From Channallabes apus (Eukaryota; Chordata; Actinopteri; Siluriformes; Clariidae): DNA of 64,000 bases. Each line of letters starts with the position of its first letter. Positions within the stretch are counted from its first letter, which is position 1. Shown here piece after piece: positions 12,101 to 19,696 of the stretch. The DNA is taken from positions 22,678,454-22,742,453 of the forward strand of contig CM060124.1 of NCBI GenBank assembly GCA_030522415.1, read 5' to 3'. Position numbers and translations under genes: made by a program. Under the pieces are notes generated by a model. That model was not told the DNA's origin, searched no databases, and worked only from the letters and a program-made list of their open reading frames with translations.

Positions 12101-15100
12101 TTGTGCAGTTTAAACTAAAAAATAAATAAAATAAAAACGATAGCAGCTTATCCATTAGACTAATGAACTAAATAAAATTCAGTTCATCATATTAGCCTGG
12201 ATTGCACTATGAACTAATATATATATATTAATTAGCTAATTAATTAAATCAGGTGTGCTGGGAATGGAGAGGAAACAAAAATGTGCACAAGCAGTTCTAC
12301 AGGACCAAGGCTGAACCATGTTTAAAGCATATATTTAGGTACCTTTTCTCTCTTCATTACTGTGACCGACAGCAGTCAGAAAGGTTTTCTTTTAAATCAT
12401 GTGAACAGCCAAGTGTGCGCGTGTCACACACCTGGGGAGAGACGACACCAGGATGCACTTTGGGAAGGTCAACCGAGGAATCACTATGTAGCTTTGGTTA
12501 AATCAGCCAAAATACCGTACTGGTGCTAATTTAGTTTTTTTTTATGTCAAATATAATACAGAAAACGTGTGCCGTAGAAGCATCCTCTAAAGTGTACGCA
12601 ACATGGAAGTCCATCGATCTCGGTTGCCTAAAATTTTTTACAGCCATTTTGAAGAGATGATTTTATGTGCTTCAAAAGTGGCATTTTTTAGTGTTATACT
12701 GGCTCACTTTAAATAGTAATTAAAAAAAACGCAAACTATATATATCAATATATATATATATTTTTATGTATAAAAATACTATCTTTATATCAATTTTAAA
12801 ATTAGTGTAAGCTTCTAGAAGCATATGACCTGTAAAGACCGTTGCTTAAATTGGTTCTTGGTAAAAGTTATCAAAATGACAGCTAAAGACAGCTTTTTAC
12901 CCTTTAATAGACACTACATAAAAGGACACGAAATTATATTTAGCAAATGTATTTTTTTATCTAAAATATAAACGCATGCATATTTACAAAAAAAAAAAAA
13001 TGAAGCATGGGCATGTATACACCAATTAACTATAAAACCACTGATGAAGTAACAGTATAAATGTACCGTAACATGTCAAGGGCTTGAATATCCTAAACAC
13101 CCAGTGAACAGTCATCTCAAACTTAATGTGATGGAAGCAAGGATAAATGAGCAAGTGATAATATGAGCAACTTTCACAGTGGGTCAAGTTGTGATGGCAG
13201 GACTCCGAAATGGCAGGACTTGTGTGGTGTTCCTGTTATGCACTTAGTAAATGCCAAAGGCGATTCATGGAATGACAACTGGTGAACCGGCGACAGGGTG
13301 ATGTGCACCCAAGACTCAATGTGTGTGGGGAGCAACTGCTAGTCCATCTGTTCCAATCCCACAGAAGAGGTACAAGCTGCTTAAAAAGACGACAGAAAGG
13401 TGACGGAACATACGCTGCATCTCAGTTCTGCTGCAATGGGGCATCGTAGTCACGGAATGGTCAGTGTATCAAGGCTGACCCCTGATCTCCACTGAAAGCA
13501 CTTACAGGCTCAACATGGAAATCAGAACTACACGACAGAGCAACAGAAGAAAGTGACCAGAACTGATGACTCATGTGAAAGGTGTGTGTGTGTGTGTGCA
13601 CGCGCGTGTGTTTACCTGGAGATGAGATGACAACAGAATGGACTTTCGGAAGAAGACAGGGCAGCATGACGCTTTGAGCAATGTTCTGCTGGAAAAACAT
13701 CGAGTTCTAACATACATGTGGTTATTTTGACACGTGCCAAATACCTAAACACTGCTGTAAGCCAAGTACTCTGCATGGCAGCAGGGTTTCCAAACAGCCG
13801 TGGCTTCTTTCAGAGGGGCATAAAACACCATGGAATGGATTGAGGAGTATGACCAAAAAAAAAAAAAACCCTACGAAGAAGCAGCTCTTCTCTCACCCAC
13901 AAAGCGGTAGGAGATGCAAACAGTAGCTGTGTATTGATTTGAGGGAGCTCTCTGTTGGGGGCTGCAAAATGGAACGGAGCGATAAAAATATAAACGAGCC
14001 AAGAGAAGAAGAAACCAGGAAGAGAAAATGACAAATTGTCAGTCAAGGCTGATCCGTTATGCCTGAGCTGTAGAAACTTTTAGTTCTGAAAGTTTAGTTG
14101 CACAACTATAATTATTTTAATATGTGTCTTAGGTTTTTTTTTTTTATACTTAAAGTAATTTGAAATACCTTTTCTTGAGGTTTTGCATGTGAAAAAAGGC
14201 TTTAAAATAAGAATGTAAAGTACTTAATTCATCTCAGTCAACTTTATTCACAATACAAGGAATATCTTAATGACAATGTTTATTTTTGATAAAATGCTGT
14301 ATGCAATTAAAAAATAAAAGTTGATTTTTCTAAAAAGAAAACCAATTCATCTTTGTTTCCCTTATATATTTTACATTGCTGTTTAATTAAGCAAAAGTAC
14401 ATTTTATCCAATTACTCAAAATATTTGATAGCTACAGCCATAAAGCAAACAATGTTTCTATCCAGTTGTGTATCAGTGTTATGTGCTGGACAAACAAGTT
14501 AAGCTTATGGACACCCCCCCCCCTCACACCTTACAGGACCTAAAGGACCTACTGCTAATGTTTTGGTGCAAGATACAGTAACAGCACACCTTCTGAGGGT
14601 TTGTGAAATCCATGCCCCTGTGAGTCAGAGCTGTTACATCTGCTTAGGGATGGGCGATATACTGGTATACACAGTTAACCAGTAGAGATTTTGGTCTATC
14701 GTCATAATCGCGGTTGAGATCACGCGACGTTGCACATTAAGTAACCACGCAATACACATTCACTTCTATGGGAAGCCAAACACATCTAAAGTGGGACGAA
14801 ACCGTGGCACCCGATTGAGCTGGCGTGGGCAGAACAAATATCCAGACCCGGTGGATCGCGCAGCGCCGAGCAACTTGTGCAGCGCTGCTCGAATCACAAA
14901 CCTGCGCGACGCTGATAGAAACAGACCGCGCCGGCCATCAAAATACATTTTACCCCGCTGGAATGCGCACGTACAAACCAGGCATGGCAAGGCGGAAACA
15001 ATATTAAACAGTCCTGATATTTTACATTTAAAAAAGTGAGTCACGCAGGTTTGTGATTTGAGCGGTGCTGCTCAAGTTGCTCCGCGATCCACCGGGCTGC

Positions 15101-16379
15101 GCAAATAAACCAGATCAACTCTGCGCTATCCAGATAGTCGCACTGCGCTGTCCCCTGGGACAGATATTTGGTTCAATCGGGTGTAAAAACAATAAAAACA
15201 AGAGCCCACAAAATCCTTATCAATTGTTTATTCTCCTTTATTCACAAAAACAAACTGAAACTCTAGAGCAGGAAGAGCACAGGCGCCTTTTGCCCTTCTA
15301 CGGCAAGCCCAGAGGGGATAAAAACATCACACGCATATGCAACTCACGAGCATCTAACATTAGCACAATATAACAAAATCAAATTAGGTCTGTTACACAT
15401 CCAATCGAATATGGCCAAAGTAAAATAATGCGGCAAACCTCAGCAATTCCCAGGTAAAATAAAATTACATTATGTAAAACAGTTTCTTCGTGTTCGAATT
15501 GTTCGAAATTGCTATATTGTGATATATATCGTTATCAAGGTAGAAAATTGCTTCTACCGTGATAGAAGATTTTGGTTATATCGCCCACCCCTACATCTGC
15601 TGATAGAAAAGGTCTTCCAGTGAGCGGGTTGTTTAACCATTAAGTGAATAATGCATGGGGAGTCTCACACCAGTCTCATTTACAACTTGCATTTTCCTTA
15701 TTTTGTAATGACTTCTGTACTCTTCGCCTAAAACAGACATTTCTAACCGTTGTTAGTCTTTAGGCTGCTTCCATCAATGGGTCGCCACAGTAGACCATCT
15801 GATCAGCACACAACTTGGCACATGTTTTCCACCGGATGCCCTTCCTAATGGAACCCTCCCACTTTATCCAGGCTTTGGACCGGCACTGCCTCCAGTGGCC
15901 GGGGTCTGTGTGGGACCTGAACCGCATGGCAGGTGAGAACACTACCACGTCCAGATAAATATCTAGTCAATAAACAAAAAATATGTGCAAGAATATTTTT
16001 TAAATTTCAAATTACAGTCTAGTGTCCGCTTTATAATGAGAACCCTGGACTTCGAGGAGACACCACAGGAGACCCAGTAAAGCGGTCACATTGTCTAGAA
16101 TACGTGGGATTTGTTGAAATTATACCATTTGTGGAAAATAAAGAAAAGACGAGTAAATGATGCAGATAAACAGATTCAATAATAAATCAGACGATGCGCT
16201 GATCAGTTACGCGTCTCTTCTGATCCCCCAAGTCAAGTCCTGCTGCCTGGACAACAAGATCAAGTCTAGCTCACGTGGGGGAGGGGGTTTGCAGCCGTTA
16301 GACGTGTGAAGACAAGTAACGCTGGAGTGTAAAGACACGTCTGAGGGCATTAATGTGACATCAGTGCAGAATAAAGACC

Positions 16380-16431
<52 letters not shown>

Positions 16432-16499
16432 ATCAGCGGGACAGGGGTTTGGGGAAGCGGAGAGGGAGTGTGTGTCCGGGTTCTCTGGACCAGGGCCTG

Positions 16500-16532
<33 letters not shown>

Positions 16533-17237
16533 CTCAGTGAGTGATGGGTCTCTGTGGGTCCGGACAGTTTAAATCACCTCGCGTTAGCCGCCGGTTGGCT
16601 TTTTAACAGTCAGCGTGTTTGTGGTGCAGTAACGGAGCTGACGGGGTGTGTGTGTTTAATGTGTGTGTGATGTGCTAACTGAGCTAACACGCTAGCAGCG
16701 CGCAAGTCGCAGAAACACAAACCGTCTAATGACGTACAGCCGAACACTGCTGACACTAACCAGTAACACAACCGCGTGTGTGTGTGTGTGTAACAGTTAG
16801 GAGTGTTTGGTGTGAAGCCTCACAGTGTGAAACTCCAGCTCCGATATCGCGATATAACTCCTGAGCTAATGAGAGTTTACACTGAGGTTTAACACGGTCA
16901 CGTGAAGTGATCAGCCGCACGAGACAGGAGTCGATCGCAGGAGGTTATGAGGTTTAGACCCAATGTTACCTGCAGTACCAGTGCTGTGTGTGTGTGTGTG
17001 TGTGTTTTAGCCTAGCGGACTAACCTCGCTGAAAACTTGCCCCGTCACACGTGGACTGAGCGGCGGGCAGGAGCAGAGCTCACAGTGACCCCGCTAGAGG
17101 AGCAAAACCTTCACATTCTCATTCAAAATACACTTGTGTTTAGAAAGCGTTGTTCATACCTCGGCTTGTTTCCTGACATTATTATCAGGGCTCATCAGGT
17201 TGCCCAGTAAGAGAGAAAACTGCTGCTGCTCCGCCAT
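32..17237 (-). CDS. ipo5: ipo5 (importin-5 / RanBP5), 5' part, 11 exons, runs off left edge
   Basis: Joined exons: 17237-17160, 8979-8899, 7989-7797, 7667-7565, 7455-7359, 5184-5080, 4809-4687, 2592-2472, 2319-2232, 832-726 and 156-32. They total 1221 nt, or 407 codons, with consistent phases and GT-AG borders. Importin-5 is a karyopherin-beta nuclear import receptor built of HEAT repeats. It binds RanGTP and carries ribosomal proteins, histones and other cargo through nuclear pores. The translation starts [17 protein letters not shown] and includes [53 protein letters not shown] and the acidic stretch [20 protein letters not shown], all hallmark importin-5 segments. The paralogue RANBP6 is typically intronless, so the introns favour ipo5. 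About the last 690 residues lie outside the window. No stop or frameshift was seen in any exon. Confidence 0.96.
157..725 (-). other. ipo5 intron 10; nothing recognised
   Basis: Intronic sequence between exons 11 and 10. I see no conserved coding segment and no repeat that I recognise. Confidence 0.6.
726..832 (-). CDS. ipo5: ipo5 exon 10
   Basis: 107 nt encoding [20 protein letters not shown]... to ...HIMQMLQN plus one base. The acceptor is preceded by a very long C-only tract (about 835-868 on the plus strand as G). Donor GTAAGT. Confidence 0.94.
835..868 (-). promoter_or_regulatory. ipo5: C-only polypyrimidine tract at ipo5 exon 10 acceptor
   Basis: On the plus strand this is six G, a short TGGGTG interruption and then a run of more than 20 G, directly upstream (gene sense) of the CAG acceptor at 833-835. 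The branch-to-acceptor region is therefore nearly all C. Confidence 0.7.
1457..1532. repeat. Short intronic repeat shared with 2102-2196
   Basis: Both stretches begin GCAAGCAGGTT and later carry TGCATTTT(A/G)CAG(A/G)ATATTTTCAAT and a TGGGAAT block. They look like an older duplication on either side of 1626-2058. Confidence 0.55.
1626..2058. repeat. Intragenic duplication, degenerate copy of 4133-4712
   Basis: This stretch of ipo5 intron 9 matches 4133-4712 in the same order: the GTTAGCACAAAACA block, the TATACAGTACA block, and a block of about 170 nt from AATAAGAGGACCAG to CACCAGGCATTAAA. It ends with 26 nt of exon 7 (2032-2057, one mismatch) plus its donor dinucleotide. No acceptor is present, so this exon fragment cannot be spliced in as it stands. 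Confidence 0.88.
2232..2319 (-). CDS. ipo5: ipo5 exon 9 (acidic loop)
   Basis: 88 nt encoding [20 protein letters not shown]... to ...ELEDDDFDS. The acidic stretch is a known importin-5 feature within the HEAT array. The acceptor's polypyrimidine tract is almost pure C (a G run from 2322 on the plus strand). Donor GTAACA. Confidence 0.93.
2472..2592 (-). CDS. ipo5: ipo5 exon 8
   Basis: 121 nt encoding [19 protein letters not shown]... to ...[11 protein letters not shown] plus one base. Acceptor TTTTAG, donor GTAATG. Confidence 0.94.
3351..3401. repeat. Perfect 17-bp inverted repeat
   Basis: Arms 3351-3367 (GACTCTGAACAATCAAG) and 3385-3401 are exact reverse complements around a 17-nt spacer, inside ipo5 intron 7. 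Confidence 0.85.
3489..3522. repeat. (TTTA)n microsatellite
   Basis: Tandem TTTA units follow a T-run in ipo5 intron 7. Confidence 0.85.
3524..3633. repeat. Long imperfect hairpin, possible small MITE
   Basis: The left arm starts CATCTGTTGTC and the right arm ends GACAACAGATG. Both arms share ATGAATGAGT(A/C)AATGATTAAATAAACAT. Arms are about 45 nt, with a bulge of about 10 nt in the left arm and a loop of about 18 nt. Confidence 0.75.
4133..4712. repeat. Source segment of the intragenic duplication (includes end of ipo5 exon 7)
   Basis: Direct-repeat partner of 1626-2058. It includes ipo5 intron 7 sequence and the 3' end of intact exon 7. The long matching block 4447-4625 differs from its partner at only a few positions. 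Confidence 0.88.
4687..4809 (-). CDS. ipo5: ipo5 exon 7
   Basis: 123 nt, 41 codons, [20 protein letters not shown]... to ...[10 protein letters not shown]. Acceptor CCAG, donor GTAAAC. The last 26 nt of this exon and its donor recur as a degenerate copy at 2032-2057. Confidence 0.94.
5080..5184 (-). CDS. ipo5: ipo5 exon 6
   Basis: 105 nt, 35 codons, [19 protein letters not shown]... to ...DLLPGVLQ. Phase 0 at both ends; acceptor TTCAG, donor GTAAGC. Confidence 0.94.
5185..6487 (-). other. ipo5 intron 5, part outside the hAT-like element
   Basis: Intronic sequence with no coding segment that I recognise. Near 6291-6345 it has a mariner-type repeat end (CAGTGGAACCTCGAATTAC...GCGGTTTGCGAGTGTTCC), a relative of the repeats at 44685 and 55224. 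Confidence 0.55.
6488..7332. mobile_element. hAT-like MITE, interrupted by a solo LTR
   Basis: Terminal inverted repeats start TAGGGTTGTTCCGATTCCGA on the left and, reverse complemented, TAGAGATGTTCTGATACC on the right. Both ends are rich in GGTATCGG/CCGATACC motifs. Flanking octamers ATTTTTTC and GTTATTTC are compatible with a decayed 8-bp hAT target duplication. There is no transposase. It sits in ipo5 intron 5 and is split by the LTR at 6647-7173. Confidence 0.75.
6647..7173 (+). mobile_element. Solo LTR of an LTR retrotransposon (527 bp)
   Basis: It begins TGTCACGG and ends GTTACA (TG...CA). It is flanked by CAGAG (6642-6646) and CAGGG (7174-7178), a near-perfect 5-bp target duplication. 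It contains a TATAAAA box at 6801-6807 and AATAAA at 7088-7093, in the right order for a plus-strand LTR. It is much more GC-rich than its host MITE. No internal retroviral-type sequence is adjacent, so it is a solo LTR. Confidence 0.75.
7359..7455 (-). CDS. ipo5: ipo5 exon 5
   Basis: 97 nt encoding [32 protein letters not shown]. This segment is nearly invariant in vertebrate importin-5. Acceptor GCAG, donor GTGAGT. Confidence 0.95.
7565..7667 (-). CDS. ipo5: ipo5 exon 4
   Basis: 103 nt, starting at phase 1 and ending at phase 2. It encodes [19 protein letters not shown]... to ...REAALHIFW, with the Trp codon completed by exon 5. Acceptor AAG, donor GTGAGC. Confidence 0.94.
7797..7989 (-). 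CDS. ipo5: ipo5 exon 3
   Basis: 193 nt encoding [20 protein letters not shown]... to ...AAELARNLL plus one base of the next codon. These are HEAT repeats 1-2. Acceptor CAG, donor GTTAGT. Confidence 0.95.
7990..8898 (-). other. ipo5 intron 2; nothing recognised
   Basis: Intronic stretch of about 900 nt between exons 3 and 2 with no gene, tandem repeat or transposon signature that I can support. Confidence 0.5.
8899..8979 (-). CDS. ipo5: ipo5 exon 2
   Basis: Twenty-seven codons ([21 protein letters not shown]...), phase 0 at both ends. The acceptor follows a T-rich then C-rich tract; on the plus strand this is a run of G and then about 25 A from 8983. The donor is GTGCGT. Confidence 0.95.
9419..9440. 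repeat. (GT)n microsatellite
   Basis: Short run of GT dinucleotides in ipo5 intron 1. Confidence 0.8.
9745..11353 (+). mobile_element. Tc1-like transposon with IR/DR ends (1609 bp)
   Basis: Outer terminal repeats start CAGTGGTGTGAAAAACTATT on the left; the right end is CAGTTGTGTGAAAAACTATT when reverse complemented. TA target duplications lie at 9743-9744 and 11354-11355. A second, inner copy of the repeat core (CCCTGTGTGAAAAAGTGATT at about 9935-9961; complement at about 11141-11166) gives the inverted/direct repeat layout known from Sleeping Beauty-type Tc1 elements. The transposase lies between and is broken. It sits in ipo5 intron 1, opposite to the gene. Confidence 0.93.
10125..11135 (+). 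pseudogene. Tc1-family transposase, frameshifted
   Basis: A DDE transposase that would bind the terminal repeats and cut and paste the element at TA sites. Frame 1 from the ATG at 10125 gives the paired helix-turn-helix region ([30 protein letters not shown]) and an AT-hook-like GRPTKIT. The frame changes near 10335-10355 into the segment [15 protein letters not shown]... with [12 protein letters not shown] (first catalytic Asp). It changes again near 10600-10645 back into [31 protein letters not shown] (second Asp) and [11 protein letters not shown] (catalytic Glu), ending GGPTSY and stop at 11135. All three acidic residues remain but the frame is broken twice, so no full enzyme is made. Confidence 0.92.
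11354..14644 (-). other. ipo5 intron 1, middle part
   Basis: About 3.3 kb of intron. At 11780-11934 there is a mariner-type remnant (Tc1/mariner MITE-like, ending ...CGAGGTTACACTGTA), and near 13577-13613 a short GT/GC alternating run. No exon or other gene was recognised. Confidence 0.5.
14645..15593. mobile_element. hAT-type MITE (949 bp) with 8-bp target duplication
   Basis: The left end is TAGGGATGGGCGATATACTG; the right end, reverse complemented, is TAGGGGTGGGCGATATAACC. It is flanked by an exact 8-bp duplication CATCTGCT (14637-14644 and 15594-15601), typical of hAT elements. There is no transposase. The interior carries a large imperfect inverted repeat (about 14810-14912 against about 15040-15182). 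Confidence 0.88.
15755..15950. repeat. Dispersed fish repeat (SINE/MITE-like)
   Basis: Contains GGGTCGCCACAGTAGACCAT, CCGGATGCCCTTCCTAATGG and GGACCGGCACTGCCTCCAGT, a module that I recognise as common in teleost genomes. The exact family was not determined. Confidence 0.55.
16382..16533. repeat. (GT)n(GA)n ... (CT)n(CA)n microsatellite pair
   Basis: A GT run (16382-16420) followed by GA (16421-16430), and about 70 nt later a CT run followed by CA (16508-16533). The two are inverted relative to each other, so they could pair as a hairpin. In ipo5 intron 1, about 0.7 kb from exon 1. Confidence 0.85.
17160..17237 (-). CDS. ipo5: ipo5 exon 1 (start codon)
   Basis: Twenty-six codons, [17 protein letters not shown]... 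to ...VRKQAE, followed by donor GTATGA. The ATG at 17237-17235 is the start because it opens the conserved importin-5 N-terminus and lies in a GC-richer leader. This covers the first HEAT helix. Confidence 0.95.
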
Positions 17238-17350
17238 TGCAGTGAGATTCAGAAAGAAACCAGCTGATGAGGGAGGAGCCAAAATAAACCCGGCTTCTGT
17301 CATGTTTTGCCGCCTTATCGGGTTTTTCCTTCCGGGTAGCAGGAAGTTAC
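17238..17350 (-). promoter_or_regulatory. ipo5: Candidate ipo5 promoter/leader with ETS-type motifs
   Basis: Immediately upstream of the ipo5 ATG. The minus strand reads CCCGGAAGG (17328-17336), and the plus strand has AGGAAG at 17341-17346, a pair of ETS-type GGAA cores. There is no TATA box, as expected of a housekeeping promoter. The start of transcription is inferred. Confidence 0.45.
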
Positions 17351-17597
17351 AGTGTAGTGGTGTAGAACATTTTATTTTAATTTTTTTTAATTCATCAAAA
17401 AAAAAAAAAAATGTCAGTGATCAGAAGTTTTATATGGGGATAAATACAGTGGTCACATTGGCCTCCATGTTCCTATATAAACTACAAACCTTAGTGTGTG
17501 TTATCTTACACACAGTCTGTCCTCTTCTACACAAGTCCATGTCAGCTGAGTCTCTGCTTTACAGTTAGGATTTCATTTGCTTGAGAGATTAATTTAT

Positions 17598-17644
<47 letters not shown>

Positions 17645-17724
17645 TAGATATATAATTTTAAGACTTCAGAGGTATTTGAGGAGGTAAAATGTCACCTTTT
17701 TTTTTCTTATAAACCTACAGGTGG

Positions 17725-17760
<36 letters not shown>

Positions 17761-18094
17761 TAATTATTTGATAAGTTTCTTTAGAAATAATAATTATGGC
17801 AGATAACAGACGTACATGCTAAGGTAAATGCTGATAACTTTTAAGTTATTTTGTATTGATTAAATGCTGCCCTTGTTTTTTAAGTGAAAAAACTAATGTT
17901 ATAAGAAACAAGCTACATTTAATTAATAATTAACCTTTTTTTTAAAAGGTTTAAAATTGTCACAAACCCACTAATATCGGATCAAGATATTTCGAAAATC
18001 GGGGTACTTGGTAAACTTGATATCGCAATTTTGATCAAATCGGTACAGAGGTATCATCTTACTACTTTCACAGGATTTAAGAGGGTAAGTTGCA
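17351..18094. other. Intergenic, upstream of ipo5
   Basis: Apart from the GATA run and a CA run near 17731-17755, I see no gene or recognisable element. Confidence 0.5.
17600..17644. repeat. (GATA)n microsatellite
   Basis: About eleven GATA units. Confidence 0.9.
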
Positions 18095-18808
18095 GCCACA
18101 TGCTGCTAATCATCAGCTCTTGGTTAACTGATCATCAGCGGGTGTGCAGTCCTCCATAAAAGCAGAATTTTTCACACTTTGCTGAACTGGAGCATTCAAG
18201 TGTGTGTTAGTCAGGTGTGTTTCAGACCCTACAGGCCTCGCTAAGCATGTTAAATATTCAAGTCCATGACAGAACATTTAGAAGAAATCTAAACAGTTTA
18301 TCTGAAAGGGTTGCAAGCAGAAAGCCTTTTCTGTCCTAAAAGGTCAAGGAAGGACTTAGGTTTGCAAAAACTGCATCAGAACAAACTACAAGGCTTCTGG
18401 AACAGCATTTCAGCAGACATACCTCATACACACACACACACAATTTGGTCTTGTTTTGCAGCCACAGGATCTGGTCACCTTGCAGTCAAAGAGTCGACCA
18501 TGAACTCCTCTGTATATACTGTAAGAGTATTCTAGAGGCAAATCTGCCTGACTGCTAAAGCTTGGTCAAATCTGAGTCATGCAACAGAACAATGATCCAA
18601 ACCACACCAGTAAATCTACATCAAAACTGCTGAAAAAGAAAATAATCGAGAATTAGATTGAAGGGCTAGTCAAAGTCCAGATCCAACTGAAATACTGTGA
18701 CAGGATCTTAAGAAAGCTGTGCATAAGCAAATGCCCAAAATCCTCAATGAAAAGAAGCAACGTTGTAAAGAGAATGGGCCAAAATTCCTCCACGCTGATG
18801 TGACAGAC
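18095..18808 (+). mobile_element. Decayed Tc1-like transposon remnant
   Basis: Nucleotide traces of a Tc1 family different from 9745-11353. They include a leader like that of fish Tc1 elements (CATAAAAGCAGAA...GGAGCATTCA), TTGTTTTGCAGCCACAGGAT, GAGTCGACCATGAACTCCTC, a CAACAGAACAATGATCC block (the second-Asp region) and GGGCCAAAATTCCTCCACG. It has many stops and internal deletions. The right part is cut off where the LINE begins. Confidence 0.8.
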
Positions 18809-18831
18809 TGATATGCTCTGGTCCCATCCCA

Positions 18832-19065
18832 ATGAGACGTGGCGACATAGCTTACAGCAGGTTATGGTCGCTGAACCGCTGGATGTCCAGGTGGTGCTCC
18901 AAAAATAATGTGGGCTACATAGATAATTGGAAGACCTTTGAGGGCAAAGCTGGCCTGTTAGGGCGGGACGGTGTCCATCTCACTCGGGAAGGTGCTGCTC
19001 TCATTTCCTGTAGTATAGCTCATAGTCTCAGTAGAGGTCTAGTTAATCAGGGTTCACCTTATTGA
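18832..19065 (+). pseudogene. L2 ORF1 C-terminal fragment (SGNH-type esterase)
   Basis: Encodes MRRGDIAYSRLWSLNRWMSR, then YIDNWKTFEGKAGLLGRDGV and HLTREGAALIS. The DGVHLT stretch carries the Asp-x-x-His pair of the esterase domain found in ORF1 of fish L2/CR1 LINEs. The N-terminal half, with the nucleophile serine, is missing. It ends at a TGA four bases before the next frame begins. Confidence 0.72.
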
Positions 19066-19069
19066 GACT

Positions 19070-19696
19070 GTGTCTGTTCCCCGATCTAAGCAAAAATGTA
19101 GAAAGACTCAGAAAGTCTGTTTCAGTAATTTAATTAACATAAAGACCACAAACTCAGATCATACTGAATGCGCAGCCGGCACCTCTGATCTGAAGATAGG
19201 ATTGTTAAATATTAGATCTCTCGCATCAAAAGCAGTTATTGTTAATGAAATTATCACAGATCAGGCGTTTAATATACTCTGTTTAACTGAAACATGGGTT
19301 AAACAGGATGAGTATGTAGCTCTAAATGAAGCTAGTCCTCCTGGATACAGCTACATACACCAGCCTCGGTTAACTGGTAGAGGAGGAGGCGTCGCAGTTA
19401 TTCATAATGATAATCTGTCTATCGTACAAAAACACGGACACAAATTTAACTCATTTGAAATTCTCTATAGTAACATAAGTCTATTTAAGTATATTAAATC
19501 AGCTCAGTCGATTCCACTAATTATAATTTACAGACCTCCAGGGCCGTGTTCGGAATTTCTTAGTGAATTTGCGGATTTCATCTCAGACCTGGTCGTTTCT
19601 GTAGACAAAGTGTTAATTGCTGGAGATTTTAACATTCATTTTGAGATAATTCTTCGGATTAATTATAAGAAATGTATTCACAATTCCACTGTCTGA
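19070..19696 (+). pseudogene. L2 ORF2 endonuclease domain, internally deleted
   Basis: The apurinic/apyrimidinic-type endonuclease that nicks the target DNA. Seen: LKIGLLNIRSLASKAV (Asn motif), ILCLTETWV (catalytic Glu), GRGGGVAVIH and VLIAGDFNIHFE (Asp/Asn motif). After this the frame runs out. The C-terminal endonuclease segment before the SDHYLV motif is missing, and the SDHYLV motif itself is in the next frame at about 19705. The domain is therefore inactive in this copy. Confidence 0.82.

Noticed and set aside
14766..15044. Pairs of open frames on both strands within the hAT MITE
   Set aside because: They coincide with the GC-rich inverted repeat of the MITE; no transposase motifs.
16350..16572. 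Open frames rich in Cys-Val, Thr-His and similar dipeptides
   Set aside because: They are translations of CA/GT microsatellites, like those at 45130-45420 and 55286-55719.
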